Below are positions 1 through 9,508 of a stretch of 64,000 bases of DNA, one piece after another. This DNA is from Vibrio echinoideorum (lineage in GTDB: Bacteria; Pseudomonadota; Gammaproteobacteria; Enterobacterales; Vibrionaceae). The position numbers and the translations under genes were made by a program. The notes beneath the pieces were generated by a model. The model had not been told where the DNA came from. It did not search any database and was given only the letters and a program-made list of their open reading frames with translations. The stretch lies in contig NZ_AP025483.1 in NCBI RefSeq assembly GCF_024347455.1, forward strand, positions 620,001 through 684,000, given 5' to 3'. Numbering within the stretch: position 1 is the first letter of the stretch; the number at the start of each line of letters is the position of its first letter.

Positions 1-1811
1 ACGCTTGCTGAGATAACAATCTTACCTTCGGATGTGTACTTGATGGCATTACCAACCAAGTTATACATCACTTGCTCAAGTCGTTGAGGGTCCGATGAAA
101 CTAGGCCTAAATCACTTGGCACTTGGTTAATGATGCGGATTGGCTTGTTACCTAATAGGTGATGAGAAAGCTCAAGAACCAAGTTGGTGGCGGCAGACAA
201 ATCAACGGCAGACTTTTTAATGTCCAAGCTGCCATAACGCATTTTATGGTAATCAAGCAGGTCATCAACCAGTGTTGCCAATCTCTGTCCACTATTGATG
301 ATGATATCCAGTTGGTATTTCTGATTAGCAGGAATAGGGCCATTTGCGCCGGATATTAGCGCTTCAGCAATACCAACCATGCCATGTAGCGGTGTTCTTA
401 GTTCATGTGAGGTCGTTGCTAAGAACTCATCTTTAAGCTTGTTGGCCAACTGCAGCTCTTCGTTTTGCTTTTGAATGGTCTTTAGGTTGTCCTCAAGCTC
501 ATCATTTTGGCTTCTAATTAGCTGCATTTTTTCGCGAATCGAACGCTGCATCCGTTCAAAGCTGACGGCTAAGCGGCCTATTTCGTCTTTGCGTTCGGTA
601 TTAATCATGGTTTCGTCAAGATCACCTGCAGAGACTTTCTCGGCAGCCCACGTGAGCTTGAGGAGAGGGGAAGTGATGAAATTGGACAGATAATGTGATG
701 CGACAAACACAAGAATGATCGCTGTTAGCATTACGATCACGAAGATCTTTTCTAGCTGATGAATACGAGCAAAAGCTTCTTTCTCTGGAAGCTCCACGAC
801 CAAAGCCCATGTCGCATATTTTAGTTCAATAGGAGTGTATGCCGCGATGATCGCTTGATCTTGAGTGTTGTTGAATGTCCCAACGGCTGTTTCACCTGCA
901 AGTGCTTTATTAACAACATCTAAGCTTAAATTGATCGACTCTTGTGAATGCGCGAGGCTACGGGGCAAGTGATCGTCACCGACCAATAACGTCTGAATGT
1001 TTGAACGCTTATTTACGTCGGCAATCAGCTTAGTAATGCCGTTAATCGGAAGTCTAAACATCGCATAACTGTGTAAGTAACCTTGTTGTACGATTGGCGC
1101 ACCAAGCCATGCGGTTTGTTTTCCGTCTTCGTCTTTGAAGTCAGAGACAATAACGGGCGTGTAATCTTCGTTAGATCTACGTCTATCGGTCACGTCTTTT
1201 GCTAGTCGTTGAAACGTCAGGCCTAGGTTTGAATCTTTGTATTTGCCGGTTAATAAGTTGGTGCCGTAGTCATCATGCTTAAAGACTGAGTAAGCGATAT
1301 TGCCATTGATATCGACTAATAAAATATCGTCAAAATCGGAGCGTTTAAGCAGCTCTAAGTAGGCATTATGGTAGCGCTTGTGCAGTAGACGATAACGCTC
1401 GCTGCCAATAAAACTGGTGGACTCTGGAAGAATCGATGTTTTTATTTGATCGCCAGAACCTTGAATGTAGCGCTGCTGCGCATTACTGCGTGCTTCGTCA
1501 ATATCTAAACCAAGTCGTTGGAAGGCATTGATTAAGCCGTAAAATCGCCCACCACTGGCATTGGCGAGTTCTGAACGCACAAAGCCCATCACTTGAGACT
1601 CTTGAGCTTGTAGATAATCGACAATTTGCTGTTGCTTAGTATCACGAACGGAAACAAGGTGTGAGGTACTTTGTTCCTGAAGGTCCTGACTGTGCGATTG
1701 GAGGAAAAATATCGCGATAAGTGTCACTGGGGTAATACTGAGGACAAGAAATGCCAGCATTAGGGTATTTTGAAGGCGCTTAAACTTCTGCTTACGATAG
1801 AATCTAAACAT
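1..1811 (-). CDS. Membrane sensor histidine kinase (3' part missing at window edge)
   Basis: Reading from ATG at 1811 gives 603 residues without a stop, running off the window. The order is a membrane segment (about residues 13-35), a long periplasmic sensor region of Cache-like appearance, a second membrane segment (about 350-370), a HAMP linker, a coiled coil, then a HisKA domain with the phospho-acceptor His469 in TSHELRTPLHG. It ends inside the ATPase domain, with the N-box NLVGNAIKYT at about residue 583. It should autophosphorylate in response to a periplasmic signal. A receiver domain may follow outside the window, as in hybrid kinases. By position beside rsmC it resembles V. cholerae VC0622 (from memory). 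The ligand is unknown. The Shine-Dalgarno AAGGA lies rather far from the ATG. Confidence 0.9.
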   Translation of the reverse strand, partial: MFRFYRKQKFKRLQNTLMLAFLVLSITPVTLIAIFFLQSHSQDLQEQSTSHLVSVRDTKQQQIVDYLQAQESQVMGFVRSELANASGGRFYGLINAFQRLGLDIDEARSNAQQRYIQGSGDQIKTSILPESTSFIGSERYRLLHKRYHNAYLELLKRSDFDDILLVDINGNIAYSVFKHDDYGTNLLTGKYKDSNLGLTFQRLAKDVTDRRRSNEDYTPVIVSDFKDEDGKQTAWLGAPIVQQGYLHSYAMFRLPINGITKLIADVNKRSNIQTLLVGDDHLPRSLAHSQESINLSLDVVNKALAGETAVGTFNNTQDQAIIAAYTPIELKYATWALVVELPEKEAFARIHQLEKIFVIVMLTAIILVFVASHYLSNFITSPLLKLTWAAEKVSAGDLDETMINTERKDEIGRLAVSFERMQRSIREKMQLIRSQNDELEDNLKTIQKQNEELQLANKLKDEFLATTSHELRTPLHGMVGIAEALISGANGPIPANQKYQLDIIINSGQRLATLVDDLLDYHKMRYGSLDIKKSAVDLSAATNLVLELSHHLLGNKPIRIINQVPSDLGLVSSDPQRLEQVMYNLVGNAIKYTSEGKIVISAS

Positions 1812-1990
1812 AAATTGGGTACTACTTTCCTTTGATGTACTGCTAAAAGGGGCGAAAACAAGTACAGAGAATAGAATTAACGGGTTCCAATTTAACGAAA
1901 TTAACGAGTTTTTTTACTTTGACAAGTAAGTGGTATTTAAAGCGTGTGCAAAAGCTCACTTTTATAGGCTTTTGATAAAAATATGAACAG

Positions 1991-2017
1991 ACAGCGCAGA
2001 TAATGACCCTGCGCTGT
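1991..2017 (-). terminator. rsmC terminator
   Basis: A perfect 9-bp stem (ACAGCGCAG / CTGCGCTGT) with an 8-nt loop lies just after the rsmC stop. On the minus strand it is followed by a moderately T-rich stretch. It separates rsmC from the kinase gene. Confidence 0.6.
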
Positions 2018-2027
2018 GCTAGATAGG

Positions 2028-3050
2028 CTATTTACTTGTGTGGTATATCGCGAATTTAGTGGTCTTATTTAGAGTCGCGCATTTTCCAAAAGCTTGTTCA
2101 ATAATTGGAACGTATTTTAAGAAACTGTTTGCGACAATAATCATCTCACCCGCTCGCTTTAAATGCTTAGGCGCTTGTGTAAGCAAGGTCTCAGTGGCGC
2201 TATAGCTGGTATCTAACCCTGAGTGGAATGGTGGGTTGCTAATGATAAACTGATAGTCTTTTGAGGTGTCAGAATAGACGTCAGAGGCGAACACATTACC
2301 TGTCAAACCGTTCGCTTCTAAAGTGGCTTGGCTTGACGCTACTGCGAAGGCACTAATATCACACATCTCCAGGTCGATATCAGGGTTGCGAGACGCCATA
2401 ACAGCACCTAAAACACCGGCTCCACAACCAAAGTCCAGCACCTTACCTTTTAGTTTCGGTAAAGTATCAAGCAGAAGTTGGCTACCCACATCGAATGCGC
2501 CATGGCTGAACACGCCAGGAAGGCTTTTTACGGTAAGTGATTGCTCATCAATATTAACCGTGTAGGTTTTAAACCAGTCTTGCAGGTTGAAAGTTTCAGG
2601 TTGTTCGAAACATTGACCCCAGTAGAAAGAACAACGACGCGCCGAATCGTATTTCACGACTTTGCCGTAAGGAGCGAACATCTTTTCGATGCTTTTCACA
2701 CCTGAACGGTTCTCACCAACAACGACGATCTCTGTATCCTTGCCTAGCTTGGCAAATAACATCGCCAACAGAAACTCAGCTTCAGCTTTTGCTTTTGGCC
2801 AGTAAAGCATCACTAGGTCTGCTTTCGTTTCGTCTGTAAATTCAGCACCATAAAAACGTTGAATTGTGTTGCAGCCTTCTAATTGACGGTAGTAGCTGTA
2901 ATTAGAAGTAAACACTGTGACTGATTCACAATGTTTCGCTAATTCAACAGGGAATAAGTCTTCTGCCTCACCAGCAACTAAAACATGTTTGCCTTCAAAG
3001 TAGGCGAGTTGACGTTGAGCAATCTGGCTTGGTGCAATATAAGCTGACAT
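2028..3050 (-). CDS. rsmC: 16S rRNA (guanine-1207-N2) methyltransferase RsmC
   Basis: This 340-residue protein matches the E. coli RsmC length (343). The start MSAYIAPSQ at 3050 is chosen over an upstream in-frame Met because family members begin at this point. The N-terminal half is the degenerate methyltransferase-like domain. The C-terminal half is catalytic, with the SAM-binding motif [12 protein letters not shown] and the adenine/guanine-N methyltransferase motif SNPPFHSG. It methylates G1207 of 16S rRNA in the 30S subunit using S-adenosylmethionine, in the cytoplasm. It is transcribed in the same direction as the permease gene 110 bp upstream and is closed by its own hairpin downstream. 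Confidence 0.95.
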   Translation of the reverse strand: MSAYIAPSQIAQRQLAYFEGKHVLVAGEAEDLFPVELAKHCESVTVFTSNYSYYRQLEGCNTIQRFYGAEFTDETKADLVMLYWPKAKAEAEFLLAMLFAKLGKDTEIVVVGENRSGVKSIEKMFAPYGKVVKYDSARRCSFYWGQCFEQPETFNLQDWFKTYTVNIDEQSLTVKSLPGVFSHGAFDVGSQLLLDTLPKLKGKVLDFGCGAGVLGAVMASRNPDIDLEMCDISAFAVASSQATLEANGLTGNVFASDVYSDTSKDYQFIISNPPFHSGLDTSYSATETLLTQAPKHLKRAGEMIIVANSFLKYVPIIEQAFGKCATLNKTTKFAIYHTSK

Positions 3051-3160
3051 AGGACACTCTATTGAATCGTTAGCAAAAAATGAGGGCGGATTTTCGCACA
3101 ATCCGCCCAAAGCTTGAAGTGTTTAATACTCGTTCGGCAACCAAGTTGCTGAAGAGTTGC

Positions 3161-4246
3161 TTAACTCTTGTCTTGCTGGTTCAAAAAGTCCTTAAACTCT
3201 TCATCGTAGATGTTGAATAGGACAATGGTAATAGCAAAAATCAATGGACCGTAGATAAGACCAATTAAGCCAAACAGTTGAATACCACCTAATAGCGAGA
3301 AGAAAATCATTAGGGTATTCATGCCAGCGCTGCCTTGCATCAGCAGTGGACGTAGAAGGTTGTCAATTGAACCTACAATCGCTACACAGTAAACCGTTAG
3401 GAAAATCGCCCACGTTGTATCACCTGTTAGGAACAAGTACGTTGCCGCTGGAATCCAGATTAATGCGGTACCCACTACAGGAATGAAAGAGGCGAAGCCC
3501 ATCATGGTGCCCCAGAATAGACCAGGGAAGCCTGCTATCCACATACCTAAACCGCCAGCAAAACCTTGCGCGATTGCCGTTAAGAATGACCCCATTACAG
3601 CTGACTTCGATACCTGCTCAATTTCAGTTAGAAGCTTGTCTTCTTGGCTTCGAGATAGTGGAAGAATGTGACGAGCTGCGCTGATGATTTTGTCGTGATC
3701 TCTTAATAAGAAGAACAGAACAAACAACATCAAGAAGAAGTCCATTAAGAAATTGGTCGCATCACCAAGAATTTTTGCACTGATACCGACAAGTTTCGAA
3801 CCGAAGCTCGTCGCGAACTCGCCCACTTTCTGTGCGATAGCTTGTGGTTCAATGTTGTCAAAAGGTAGGTAGTTATTTACAAACGACAGGGCTTTAACAA
3901 CCAGAGGATGCGCAAATAGAGTTTGAATACCGCCATGTGTCACCCATTGATAGGTGTTTTGAGAGAATAGAGACCCTTGTTGAACAATGGCTGCAAATAC
4001 GGCTAATAAAGGAATAACAATAATAAAGGTCAGGATCACACATGATAGTAGGGATACGATGTTTTCTTTATTAGGGAGTTTTTTTTCAAGCCATTCATGG
4101 ATCGGGAACATCAATAGTGAAATGATAAATGCCATCACGATTGAGTTAACGTACGGCTCGATAAGTAAATAACAAGCATAAGCCGCCGCGAGCAGGGCAA
4201 TGATGATCACCCAGTGACTGGAATTAATTTTAAGTTTTTCTGACAC
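3161..4246 (-). CDS. AI-2E/PerM family inner-membrane permease
   Basis: A 361-residue integral membrane protein starting with GTG at 4246. Hydrophobic segments occur near residues 12-50, 60-88, 150-180 and 210-345, the usual seven to eight spans of the DUF20/AI-2E transporter superfamily, with the conserved glycine-rich C-terminal part (GFPGLFWGTMMGF, FIPVVGTALIW). The position after rsmC and before hemL matches the gene called perM in V. cholerae (from memory). Relatives include AI-2 exporters (TqsA), Na+/H+ antiporters and YdiK, so the substrate cannot be assigned. Its C-terminus is short and charged. No partner gene is adjacent. Confidence 0.85.
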   Translation of the reverse strand: MSEKLKINSSHWVIIIALLAAAYACYLLIEPYVNSIVMAFIISLLMFPIHEWLEKKLPNKENIVSLLSCVILTFIIVIPLLAVFAAIVQQGSLFSQNTYQWVTHGGIQTLFAHPLVVKALSFVNNYLPFDNIEPQAIAQKVGEFATSFGSKLVGISAKILGDATNFLMDFFLMLFVLFFLLRDHDKIISAARHILPLSRSQEDKLLTEIEQVSKSAVMGSFLTAIAQGFAGGLGMWIAGFPGLFWGTMMGFASFIPVVGTALIWIPAATYLFLTGDTTWAIFLTVYCVAIVGSIDNLLRPLLMQGSAGMNTLMIFFSLLGGIQLFGLIGLIYGPLIFAITIVLFNIYDEEFKDFLNQQDKS

Positions 4247-4322
4247 GGTAATGGTCTCTATATTGGCATTCTGAGTTTATAATGGCTGCAAAACAGAGAG
4301 TTAGCAATGAGGAGTTTTGATT

Positions 4323-4448
4323 ATGGGATGCTGTAATAAAGATAAGAAATGCCAAGACGAAGAACAGCAAACAAAAAAAGAGATCCCTTGGTTCAGAATG
4401 TTCCTCGGTACAATCATGTTGTTGGTTTTTCTTTTTTGGGAACGTTAA
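4323..4448 (+). CDS. Small membrane protein with N-terminal Cys-Cys (41 aa)
   Basis: This short gene begins ATG at 4323 after a good Shine-Dalgarno (GAGGAG about 9 nt upstream) and ends at 4448. The product starts MGCCNKDKKC, has a Lys/Glu/Gln-rich stretch, then a single hydrophobic segment (FRMFLGTIMLLVFLFW) ending in ER. Three cysteines and basic residues precede the membrane span, so the N-terminus is probably cytoplasmic. It diverges from the permease gene and converges on hemL. No function is recognised. The strong ribosome site, the hydrophobic-segment design and the absence of anything else explaining the interval support a real gene. Confidence 0.6.
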   Translation: MGCCNKDKKCQDEEQQTKKEIPWFRMFLGTIMLLVFLFWER

Positions 4449-4515
4449 GCGTTTCTGAGTCGAAAGGCAGGAGAACCCAAGCGACAATATGCGTGATTGA
4501 TGAGTGCGATGTATT

Positions 4516-4540
4516 AAAAAGGGCTGCAGTAATGCAGCCC
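4516..4540 (-). terminator. hemL terminator
   Basis: GGGCTGCA (4521-4528) and TGCAGCCC (4533-4540) form an 8-bp stem with a GTAA loop. Read on the minus strand it is followed by TTTTT, so it mainly ends hemL. It may also slow transcripts of the miniprotein gene coming the other way. Confidence 0.8.
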
Positions 4541-4577
4541 TAAATTCAAACGCTTAGCTTAAATGCTCGTGGTTTGA

Positions 4578-5873
4578 TTAGTTGCTTTCAGAAGCAATGA
4601 TAGCGAAACAACGGTCAGCGGCTTCTAATGTTGCATCAATTTCTTTTGAACCATGAGCAAGAGAAGTAAAGCTTGCTTCGAATGCTGATGGTGCAAGGTA
4701 AACACCATGCTTAAGCATTAGGTGGAAGAAGCGCTTGAAGCGTTCTACATCACACTTAGTTACATCTTCGTAGCACGTTACTGATTCTTGATCAGTAAAG
4801 AAGAAACCGAACATGCCACCAACTTGGTGTACAAGCATCGGGATGCCGTGCTTTTCAGCTAGGTATTTGAAACCGCTTGCGAGCTGTTTGGTTTTCGCAG
4901 CAAGACGCTTCTCGTTGCCTTCTTCTCTTAAAAGGCTCAGACACGCGTAACCTGCAGCCATTGCTACCGGGTTACCTGAAAGCGTACCTGCTTGATAAAC
5001 TGGACCTGTTGGTGCGATGTATTGCATCACGTCTTTACGGCCACCAAAAGCACCCACTGGCATACCACCACCGATAACTTTACCAAGACACGTTAGATCG
5101 GGTTTGATGTTGTAATAAGCCTGAGCGCAACCTTCTGCAACACGGAAGCCGGTCATTACTTCATCAAAGATTAGCAATGCACCTTCTTGGTCACAGATTT
5201 CACGTAGGCCTTCGTGGAAGCCTTCTACTGGTGGGATACAGTTCATGTTGCCTGCTACTGGCTCAACGATGATACATGCGATTTCACCTTTGTTTGCAGC
5301 GAAGATTTCACGTACTGAGTCTAGATTGTTGAACGTTGCTGTTAGCGTCAGCTTAGCAAAATCAGCAGGAACACCTGGAGAGCTTGGTTGACCTAGAGTC
5401 AATGCACCAGAACCTGCTTTTACTAGTAGGCTGTCTGCGTGGCCATGGTAACAACCTTCAAACTTAAGAATTTTGTCACGACCAGTGAAGCCACGAGCTA
5501 AGCGAATTGCACTCATTGTCGCTTCTGTACCTGAGCTCACCATACGAAGTTGTTCCATAGAAGGAACCATTTCAGAGACAAGTTCAGCCATTTTGATTTC
5601 AGTTTCTGTTGGTGCACCGAAACTTAGGCCACGTTGTGCTGCATCAATCACAGCCTCACGGATAACTCCGTGGTTATGACCTAGGATCATTGGGCCCCAA
5701 GAGCCAACGTAATCGATATATGCTTTACCATCAGCATCAAAAATAAGTGGGCCGTCAGCTCGCTCAACGAAGATTGGAGAGCCACCTACACCGTTAAAAG
5801 CGCGCACTGGAGAGTTAACGCCACCCGGAATAGTTTGCTGTGCCTTTTGATACAGTTCTGCTGATTTGGTCAT
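4578..5873 (-). CDS. hemL: Glutamate-1-semialdehyde 2,1-aminomutase
   Basis: A 431-residue class-III aminotransferase-fold enzyme that converts glutamate-1-semialdehyde to 5-aminolevulinate, the committed C5-pathway step of heme synthesis. The start [11 protein letters not shown] at 5873 follows AGAGGA. An 18-residue upstream in-frame extension lacks that ribosome site and is not typical of the family. Lys265 in [13 protein letters not shown] is the expected pyridoxal-phosphate lysine, and the glycine-rich [15 protein letters not shown] motif around residue 114 holds the cofactor phosphate. The length agrees with E. coli HemL (426). It is monocistronic, divergent from erpA. Confidence 0.96.
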   Translation of the reverse strand: MTKSAELYQKAQQTIPGGVNSPVRAFNGVGGSPIFVERADGPLIFDADGKAYIDYVGSWGPMILGHNHGVIREAVIDAAQRGLSFGAPTETEIKMAELVSEMVPSMEQLRMVSSGTEATMSAIRLARGFTGRDKILKFEGCYHGHADSLLVKAGSGALTLGQPSSPGVPADFAKLTLTATFNNLDSVREIFAANKGEIACIIVEPVAGNMNCIPPVEGFHEGLREICDQEGALLIFDEVMTGFRVAEGCAQAYYNIKPDLTCLGKVIGGGMPVGAFGGRKDVMQYIAPTGPVYQAGTLSGNPVAMAAGYACLSLLREEGNEKRLAAKTKQLASGFKYLAEKHGIPMLVHQVGGMFGFFFTDQESVTCYEDVTKCDVERFKRFFHLMLKHGVYLAPSAFEASFTSLAHGSKEIDATLEAADRCFAIIASESN

Positions 5874-6169
5874 TGATATATCCTCTTTTGACTGTCGGAC
5901 CAATTGGCACGCATTGTACCTATCCACAATCCAACTAGGAATGCTTTCGCTGATATAATCCCCCGAATCTGGTTGTTTTGTGTGGTTACACGTTTTAATG
6001 CTCAGATATTGACGAGTTTACGGCAGTAAAAGTAATGATCCTGTGGTGAATACTTGAACGTTTCAGTCAGGTATTAGATAATCATCAGAATATAAGAAAA
6101 TACTCAACAACTATGGTCTCGAATTAGATTTGTATCATGTTGTTTTTGACACAGGTAAGAGAGGTTGTT

Positions 6170-6511
6170 GTGAGCGAAGTAAATATCCCATTGTCATTTT
6201 CTGATGCTGCTGCCATCCGTGTAAAAACGTTGATTGCAGAAGAAGAAAATCCAGAACTAAAACTACGTGTATACATTACAGGTGGTGGTTGTAGTGGTTT
6301 CCAATACGGCTTCACATTTGATGAAAAAGTAAATGATGGCGACACTACTATTATCAACAGCGGCGTAACGCTGGTTGTTGACCCAATGAGCCTGCAATAC
6401 TTAATGGGCGGCATGGTTGATTACACAGAAGGCCTAGAAGGCGCACGTTTCTTTGTAAATAACCCGAATGCAACGACAACATGTGGTTGTGGCGCATCAT
6501 TTAGCGTATAG
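6170..6511 (+). CDS. erpA: Iron-sulfur cluster insertion protein ErpA
   Basis: An A-type carrier of 113 residues that passes [4Fe-4S] clusters to apoproteins such as IspG/IspH. The GTG start at 6170 is preferred over an ATG 33 nt upstream because GAGAGG sits 6 nt before it and the length then matches E. coli ErpA (114). The three cluster-binding cysteines are Cys41 in GGGCSGF and Cys105/Cys107 in TTCGCGASF near the C-terminus. It is transcribed alone and ended by a strong hairpin. The insertion sequence lies 125 bp downstream and leaves the gene intact. Confidence 0.96.
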   Translation: MSEVNIPLSFSDAAAIRVKTLIAEEENPELKLRVYITGGGCSGFQYGFTFDEKVNDGDTTIINSGVTLVVDPMSLQYLMGGMVDYTEGLEGARFFVNNPNATTTCGCGASFSV

Positions 6512-6561
6512 CTTGGACCGAAAGATAGCTTGAGTTGAAAGCTATCTTAGAAATACTGTTA

Positions 6562-6592
6562 AACGCCGAACTTATGTTCGGCGTTTTTTTTT
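6562..6592 (+). terminator. erpA terminator
   Basis: AACGCCGAAC (6562-6571) pairs with GTTCGGCGTT (6576-6585) around a TTAT loop and runs into a long T tract. This is a textbook rho-independent terminator. Confidence 0.9.
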
Positions 6593-6635
6593 ATGAATAC
6601 ATCATATAAAACAGAGGGTAAGTTCATTTCTTCTA

Positions 6636-6685
6636 TGTCAATCCCATTTTAAAATGTCCTCATTTGTCCCAAATAGAAATGTCCC
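6636..6685 (+). repeat. Left terminal inverted repeat of the IS
   Basis: It starts TGTCAATCCC and ends AAATGTCCC. Aligned with the reverse complement of the right end it shares the leading TGT, AATGTC at positions 19-24, a TTT run and the final AAATGTCCC. The transposase stop codon lies 5 bp inside it. Confidence 0.8.
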
Positions 6686-6689
6686 GTTG

Positions 6690-8048
6690 TTAGGTCTTTC
6701 GACTGGAGGTTTTGAATGGTTCGGTGAGCACTGGGTTGATGGCTCGAGGGGCTGTTTGAAGGGCTCTTTGTTGTGCACGGCGCTTGGGCGCTTTCTTACT
6801 GCGGGTTCGTTGCTGTTGTTGTTCGAATTCTTCTTGTTGTTGCTGAGCAAATTTTAAAACTTGGCCGAGGCGTTTGTTGTCGACGATTTGGGTTTGTTGA
6901 ACGTGCTCGAGTTTGTCGAAGGTTTTGAATTCGAGTTTTCGATGCCCGTATTGGATGGCGATTTCACCGTTTGGGTAGTCGAGTACCTTGACATGTTCGT
7001 GCGCTAGTCGGCTGTTTTCTTCAGTAGGTTCAATGAGATAAATCACTTTATCGTATTGAAATGTCAGCGACTTTGAGAGCTTGCGGGTTTCTTGCCAACT
7101 GAAAATATCGTCGAGTTCTTGCTTGGACTCTCGAACCGGACGATGCATGTTTTTTGGGTATTGAGCGGGCTTAGCAAAGCGATGGTTAAAATCGGCGATG
7201 AAGTAGGGAAGCCAGGCGTTGGCTTGTTCGATGGTGTCGATACCTTGTAAGCGCATCTCTTTAACCAGTCGGTCTTGCAGCGTGAGGTTGGCTCGCTCAA
7301 CGCGGCCTTTGGCTTGGGAGCTGTTGGCACAGATGAGTTCTATCGCCAGTTCTTTCAACACGCGCCCGTATTGAGTTTGGCCAACTTGTTTGTGTTTCTC
7401 CTGATTCACTCGAAAAATAGAGTGCTTGTCACTGTAAAATGCGATGGGCTTACCGTGCTCATTGAGGTATTCACGCGTGGTCATCATGTAGTCAAACGCG
7501 GATTCTGTCTCGCTGAATCTTAGGTTCATCAGACGGCTAGTCGCATCATCAATGAACACCAATAGGCAGCATTTGTCACAGCGGCCTTCAAACCAGTCAT
7601 GATGGGAGCCGTCAATTTGGATAAGTTCACCCAAGCAATCACGACGGTAACGAGGCTGATAGACCCGAGGTTTGCGTTGTGAATGTGGAAGCCACAGTCC
7701 GTCGGCGATCATCCATTGACGTAAAGTTTCGTTTGATATGGGCAAGTTGTGCAGCTCAGATAACTTTTCTTGAGCGAGTGTTGGTGAGAAGTCGCTGTAG
7801 TTTTCACGGACAAGGCTTAGCACCGAGTTTCGATAACCACTTGAATAACGATGATTGCTAGGCTTACCGCGAGCGCGATGAGCCAATCCGTTCGCACCGT
7901 ATTTACGAAGTCGGTTCATCAGGCGTTGGATGTGACGGACACTCAAGCTGAGGATCTCGGCAGCATCGGCCCGACGTATCCGTCGCTGACACACATCTTC
8001 AATTACTTTAAAACGATTGATCTCTGAATCACTCATAGTCACCAGCAT
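6690..8048 (-). CDS. IS1202/ISNCY-type DDE transposase
   Basis: A transposase of 452 residues (448 if the better family start MSDSEINR at 8036 is used). An N-terminal helix-turn-helix region (ADAAEILSLSVRHIQRLMNRLRK, quoted in part: AEILSLSVRHIQRL) is followed by an rve-type catalytic core. The acidic residues are the Asp in QIDGSHHDWFE, the Asp in FYSDKHSIFR and the Glu in KGRVERANLTLQDRL, consistent with a DDE triad. A Gln-rich and then basic tail follows (EEFEQQQQR, RSKKAPKRR). It cuts and joins the element ends during transposition. The frame is uninterrupted, so the element is potentially active. Confidence 0.88.
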   Translation of the reverse strand: MLVTMSDSEINRFKVIEDVCQRRIRRADAAEILSLSVRHIQRLMNRLRKYGANGLAHRARGKPSNHRYSSGYRNSVLSLVRENYSDFSPTLAQEKLSELHNLPISNETLRQWMIADGLWLPHSQRKPRVYQPRYRRDCLGELIQIDGSHHDWFEGRCDKCCLLVFIDDATSRLMNLRFSETESAFDYMMTTREYLNEHGKPIAFYSDKHSIFRVNQEKHKQVGQTQYGRVLKELAIELICANSSQAKGRVERANLTLQDRLVKEMRLQGIDTIEQANAWLPYFIADFNHRFAKPAQYPKNMHRPVRESKQELDDIFSWQETRKLSKSLTFQYDKVIYLIEPTEENSRLAHEHVKVLDYPNGEIAIQYGHRKLEFKTFDKLEHVQQTQIVDNKRLGQVLKFAQQQQEEFEQQQQRTRSKKAPKRRAQQRALQTAPRAINPVLTEPFKTSSRKT

Positions 8049-8105
8049 GTTGTTATGTCCATAGCGTTTACCAATATCAATTAAGCCTAGTGGTGATGAG
8101 CTAAA

Positions 8106-8154
8106 GGGACATTTTAACTTTGGAAAATAGTGACATTACAACTTTGCGCTTACA
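8106..8154 (-). repeat. Right terminal inverted repeat of the IS
   Basis: Reading inward from 8154 on the minus strand it runs TGTAAGCGCA ... AAATGTCCC. It mirrors the left end and lies just beyond the transposase start, so it probably also contains the transposase promoter. Confidence 0.8.
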
Positions 8155-8373
8155 TTCTATTCGCGCATCTTATGGGTTATGTTGAATTGTGATGTATTGC
8201 GTTTGTTTTATTTACTTTAATTATAGTAGACGCCATATTTTTTAAATTGTCGAGAGCGTCCAACTTCGATCGGTGTTGCTCTGTTAAGGTAACTCTTTGT
8301 GCATCAGGATGTTGTACATTACGTTGTGCAATAAAATCGCACGCTTCAACCACACTGCACAAAAGGATTTGTT

Positions 8374-9498
8374 ATGCCTACTCAATTTTCTGGCTCATCG
8401 CTTTCTCAGAAATTTAAGCAGCCTTGGTTAGTTTCACTCGTTCTCGTCATTTTATTGTCGATCTGGCTTGGCTTAGGTGTAGGGAAAGCTGAAGAATCGC
8501 CTGTAAAAAAGTCGACAGAAATCCCGATGGCAAAAGTCTCCTTTCAAGCGTTCACGTCTTCACCGACCTTTAAAACGATTGATCTCTACGGACGAACTGC
8601 GCCAGATAGGCATGCTCGTTTGGGGGCTGAAGTGGCTGGTAAAGTGGTCAAATTAAACGTGGTTAAAGGCGATATGGTCAAAGCAGGGCAGGCCATTGCT
8701 CAAATCGACAAAGGCGACTTAGAGATTCAACTGGAACGAGCCTCTGCTTTATATCGATTAAAACAAAAAGAATTTAAGGCCGCGCAATCATTGAAGAAAA
8801 GAGGGCTTCAAGGAGAAATCGCTTATACCACCGCAGAGGCTTCCCTAACCGAAGCCAAAGCCATGAAGCGCAATGCTGAACTGGCCTTAAAAAATACGGT
8901 TATTACATCGCCTTTTTCTGGTGTGGTTCAAGACTTGATGGTTGAACTCGGAGATTTTGTTGGCGTTGGAGACCCAGTTGCGGGAGTGATCGATCTCGAT
9001 CCTTTAGTCATCGAAGCCGATGTTAGCGAGCGCCATATTCAACATTTATTAGTTGATCAATCTGCGTCGGTTCGCCTGCTAGGGAGAGAAGAAGCTCAAG
9101 GTCGTTTGCGTTATGTATCTCGAATTTCTTCTACTTCTACGAACACCTTCCCAATAGAGATTGAAATTGATAACTCCGAAGGTTTCTTACCTGCGGGGGT
9201 CAGTGCAGAAGTAACACTCAACCTAGAAACAAGCGATGCAATCAAGATTACACCTGCAATGCTGGCACTGGATGAGGCAGGTAATCTTGGGGTCAAAACC
9301 TTAATCTCTATTGATGACTCTCCAACCGTGAAGTTTGTCGGTATTCAATTAGTCAAAGCTGAGCAAGACGGAGTATGGCTTACTGGATTAGGTCAACAAG
9401 TCGATATCATCACCGTCGGGCAAGGTTTTGTACGCGATGGTGATGCGGTGATTGCTGTTGAGCAAAATACTGAACTTTCTAAAGCGAAAGCTGAGTAG
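8374..9498 (+). CDS. vexE: RND efflux periplasmic adaptor (VexE-like)
   Basis: A 374-residue membrane-fusion protein that bridges an RND pump and an outer-membrane TolC channel. A single N-terminal hydrophobic segment (about residues 18-36) without a lipobox suggests membrane anchoring. Then come a half-lipoyl domain (GEVAGKVVKLNVVKGD-like, about 75-110), a coiled-coil hairpin (about 110-165), the second half-lipoyl part and a beta-barrel. The start follows AAAGGA. The RND gene begins 10 bp after the stop. Position between erpA and the M23 peptidase gene matches V. cholerae VC0629/VC0628 (vexEF, from memory), so the symbol is by synteny and family. The IS lies 215 bp upstream and could affect expression. 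Confidence 0.85.
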   Translation: MPTQFSGSSLSQKFKQPWLVSLVLVILLSIWLGLGVGKAEESPVKKSTEIPMAKVSFQAFTSSPTFKTIDLYGRTAPDRHARLGAEVAGKVVKLNVVKGDMVKAGQAIAQIDKGDLEIQLERASALYRLKQKEFKAAQSLKKRGLQGEIAYTTAEASLTEAKAMKRNAELALKNTVITSPFSGVVQDLMVELGDFVGVGDPVAGVIDLDPLVIEADVSERHIQHLLVDQSASVRLLGREEAQGRLRYVSRISSTSTNTFPIEIEIDNSEGFLPAGVSAEVTLNLETSDAIKITPAMLALDEAGNLGVKTLISIDDSPTVKFVGIQLVKAEQDGVWLTGLGQQVDIITVGQGFVRDGDAVIAVEQNTELSKAKAE

Positions 9499-9508
9499 GA
9501 GATAGCCG

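Larger units (their letters stand above)
6631..8159 (-). mobile_element. Complete IS1202/ISNCY-type insertion sequence with 5-bp target duplication
   Basis: The element itself spans 6636-8154 (1519 bp). Its ends begin TGT and end ACA. The left 50 bp (6636-6685) and right 49 bp (8106-8154) are imperfect inverted repeats, each with two AATGTC-type boxes at matching distances. The sequence TTCTA occurs immediately outside both ends (6631-6635 and 8155-8159), which is the expected target-site duplication. A single transposase gene fills the inside. The element sits in the erpA-efflux intergenic space and appears structurally intact. The family name is judged from the transposase and remains to be confirmed. 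Confidence 0.85.

Noticed and set aside
8177..8362. 61-residue minus-strand ORF between the IS and the efflux operon
   Set aside because: It begins with TTG inside the ribosome site of the efflux gene, has no ribosome site of its own and no recognised pattern.
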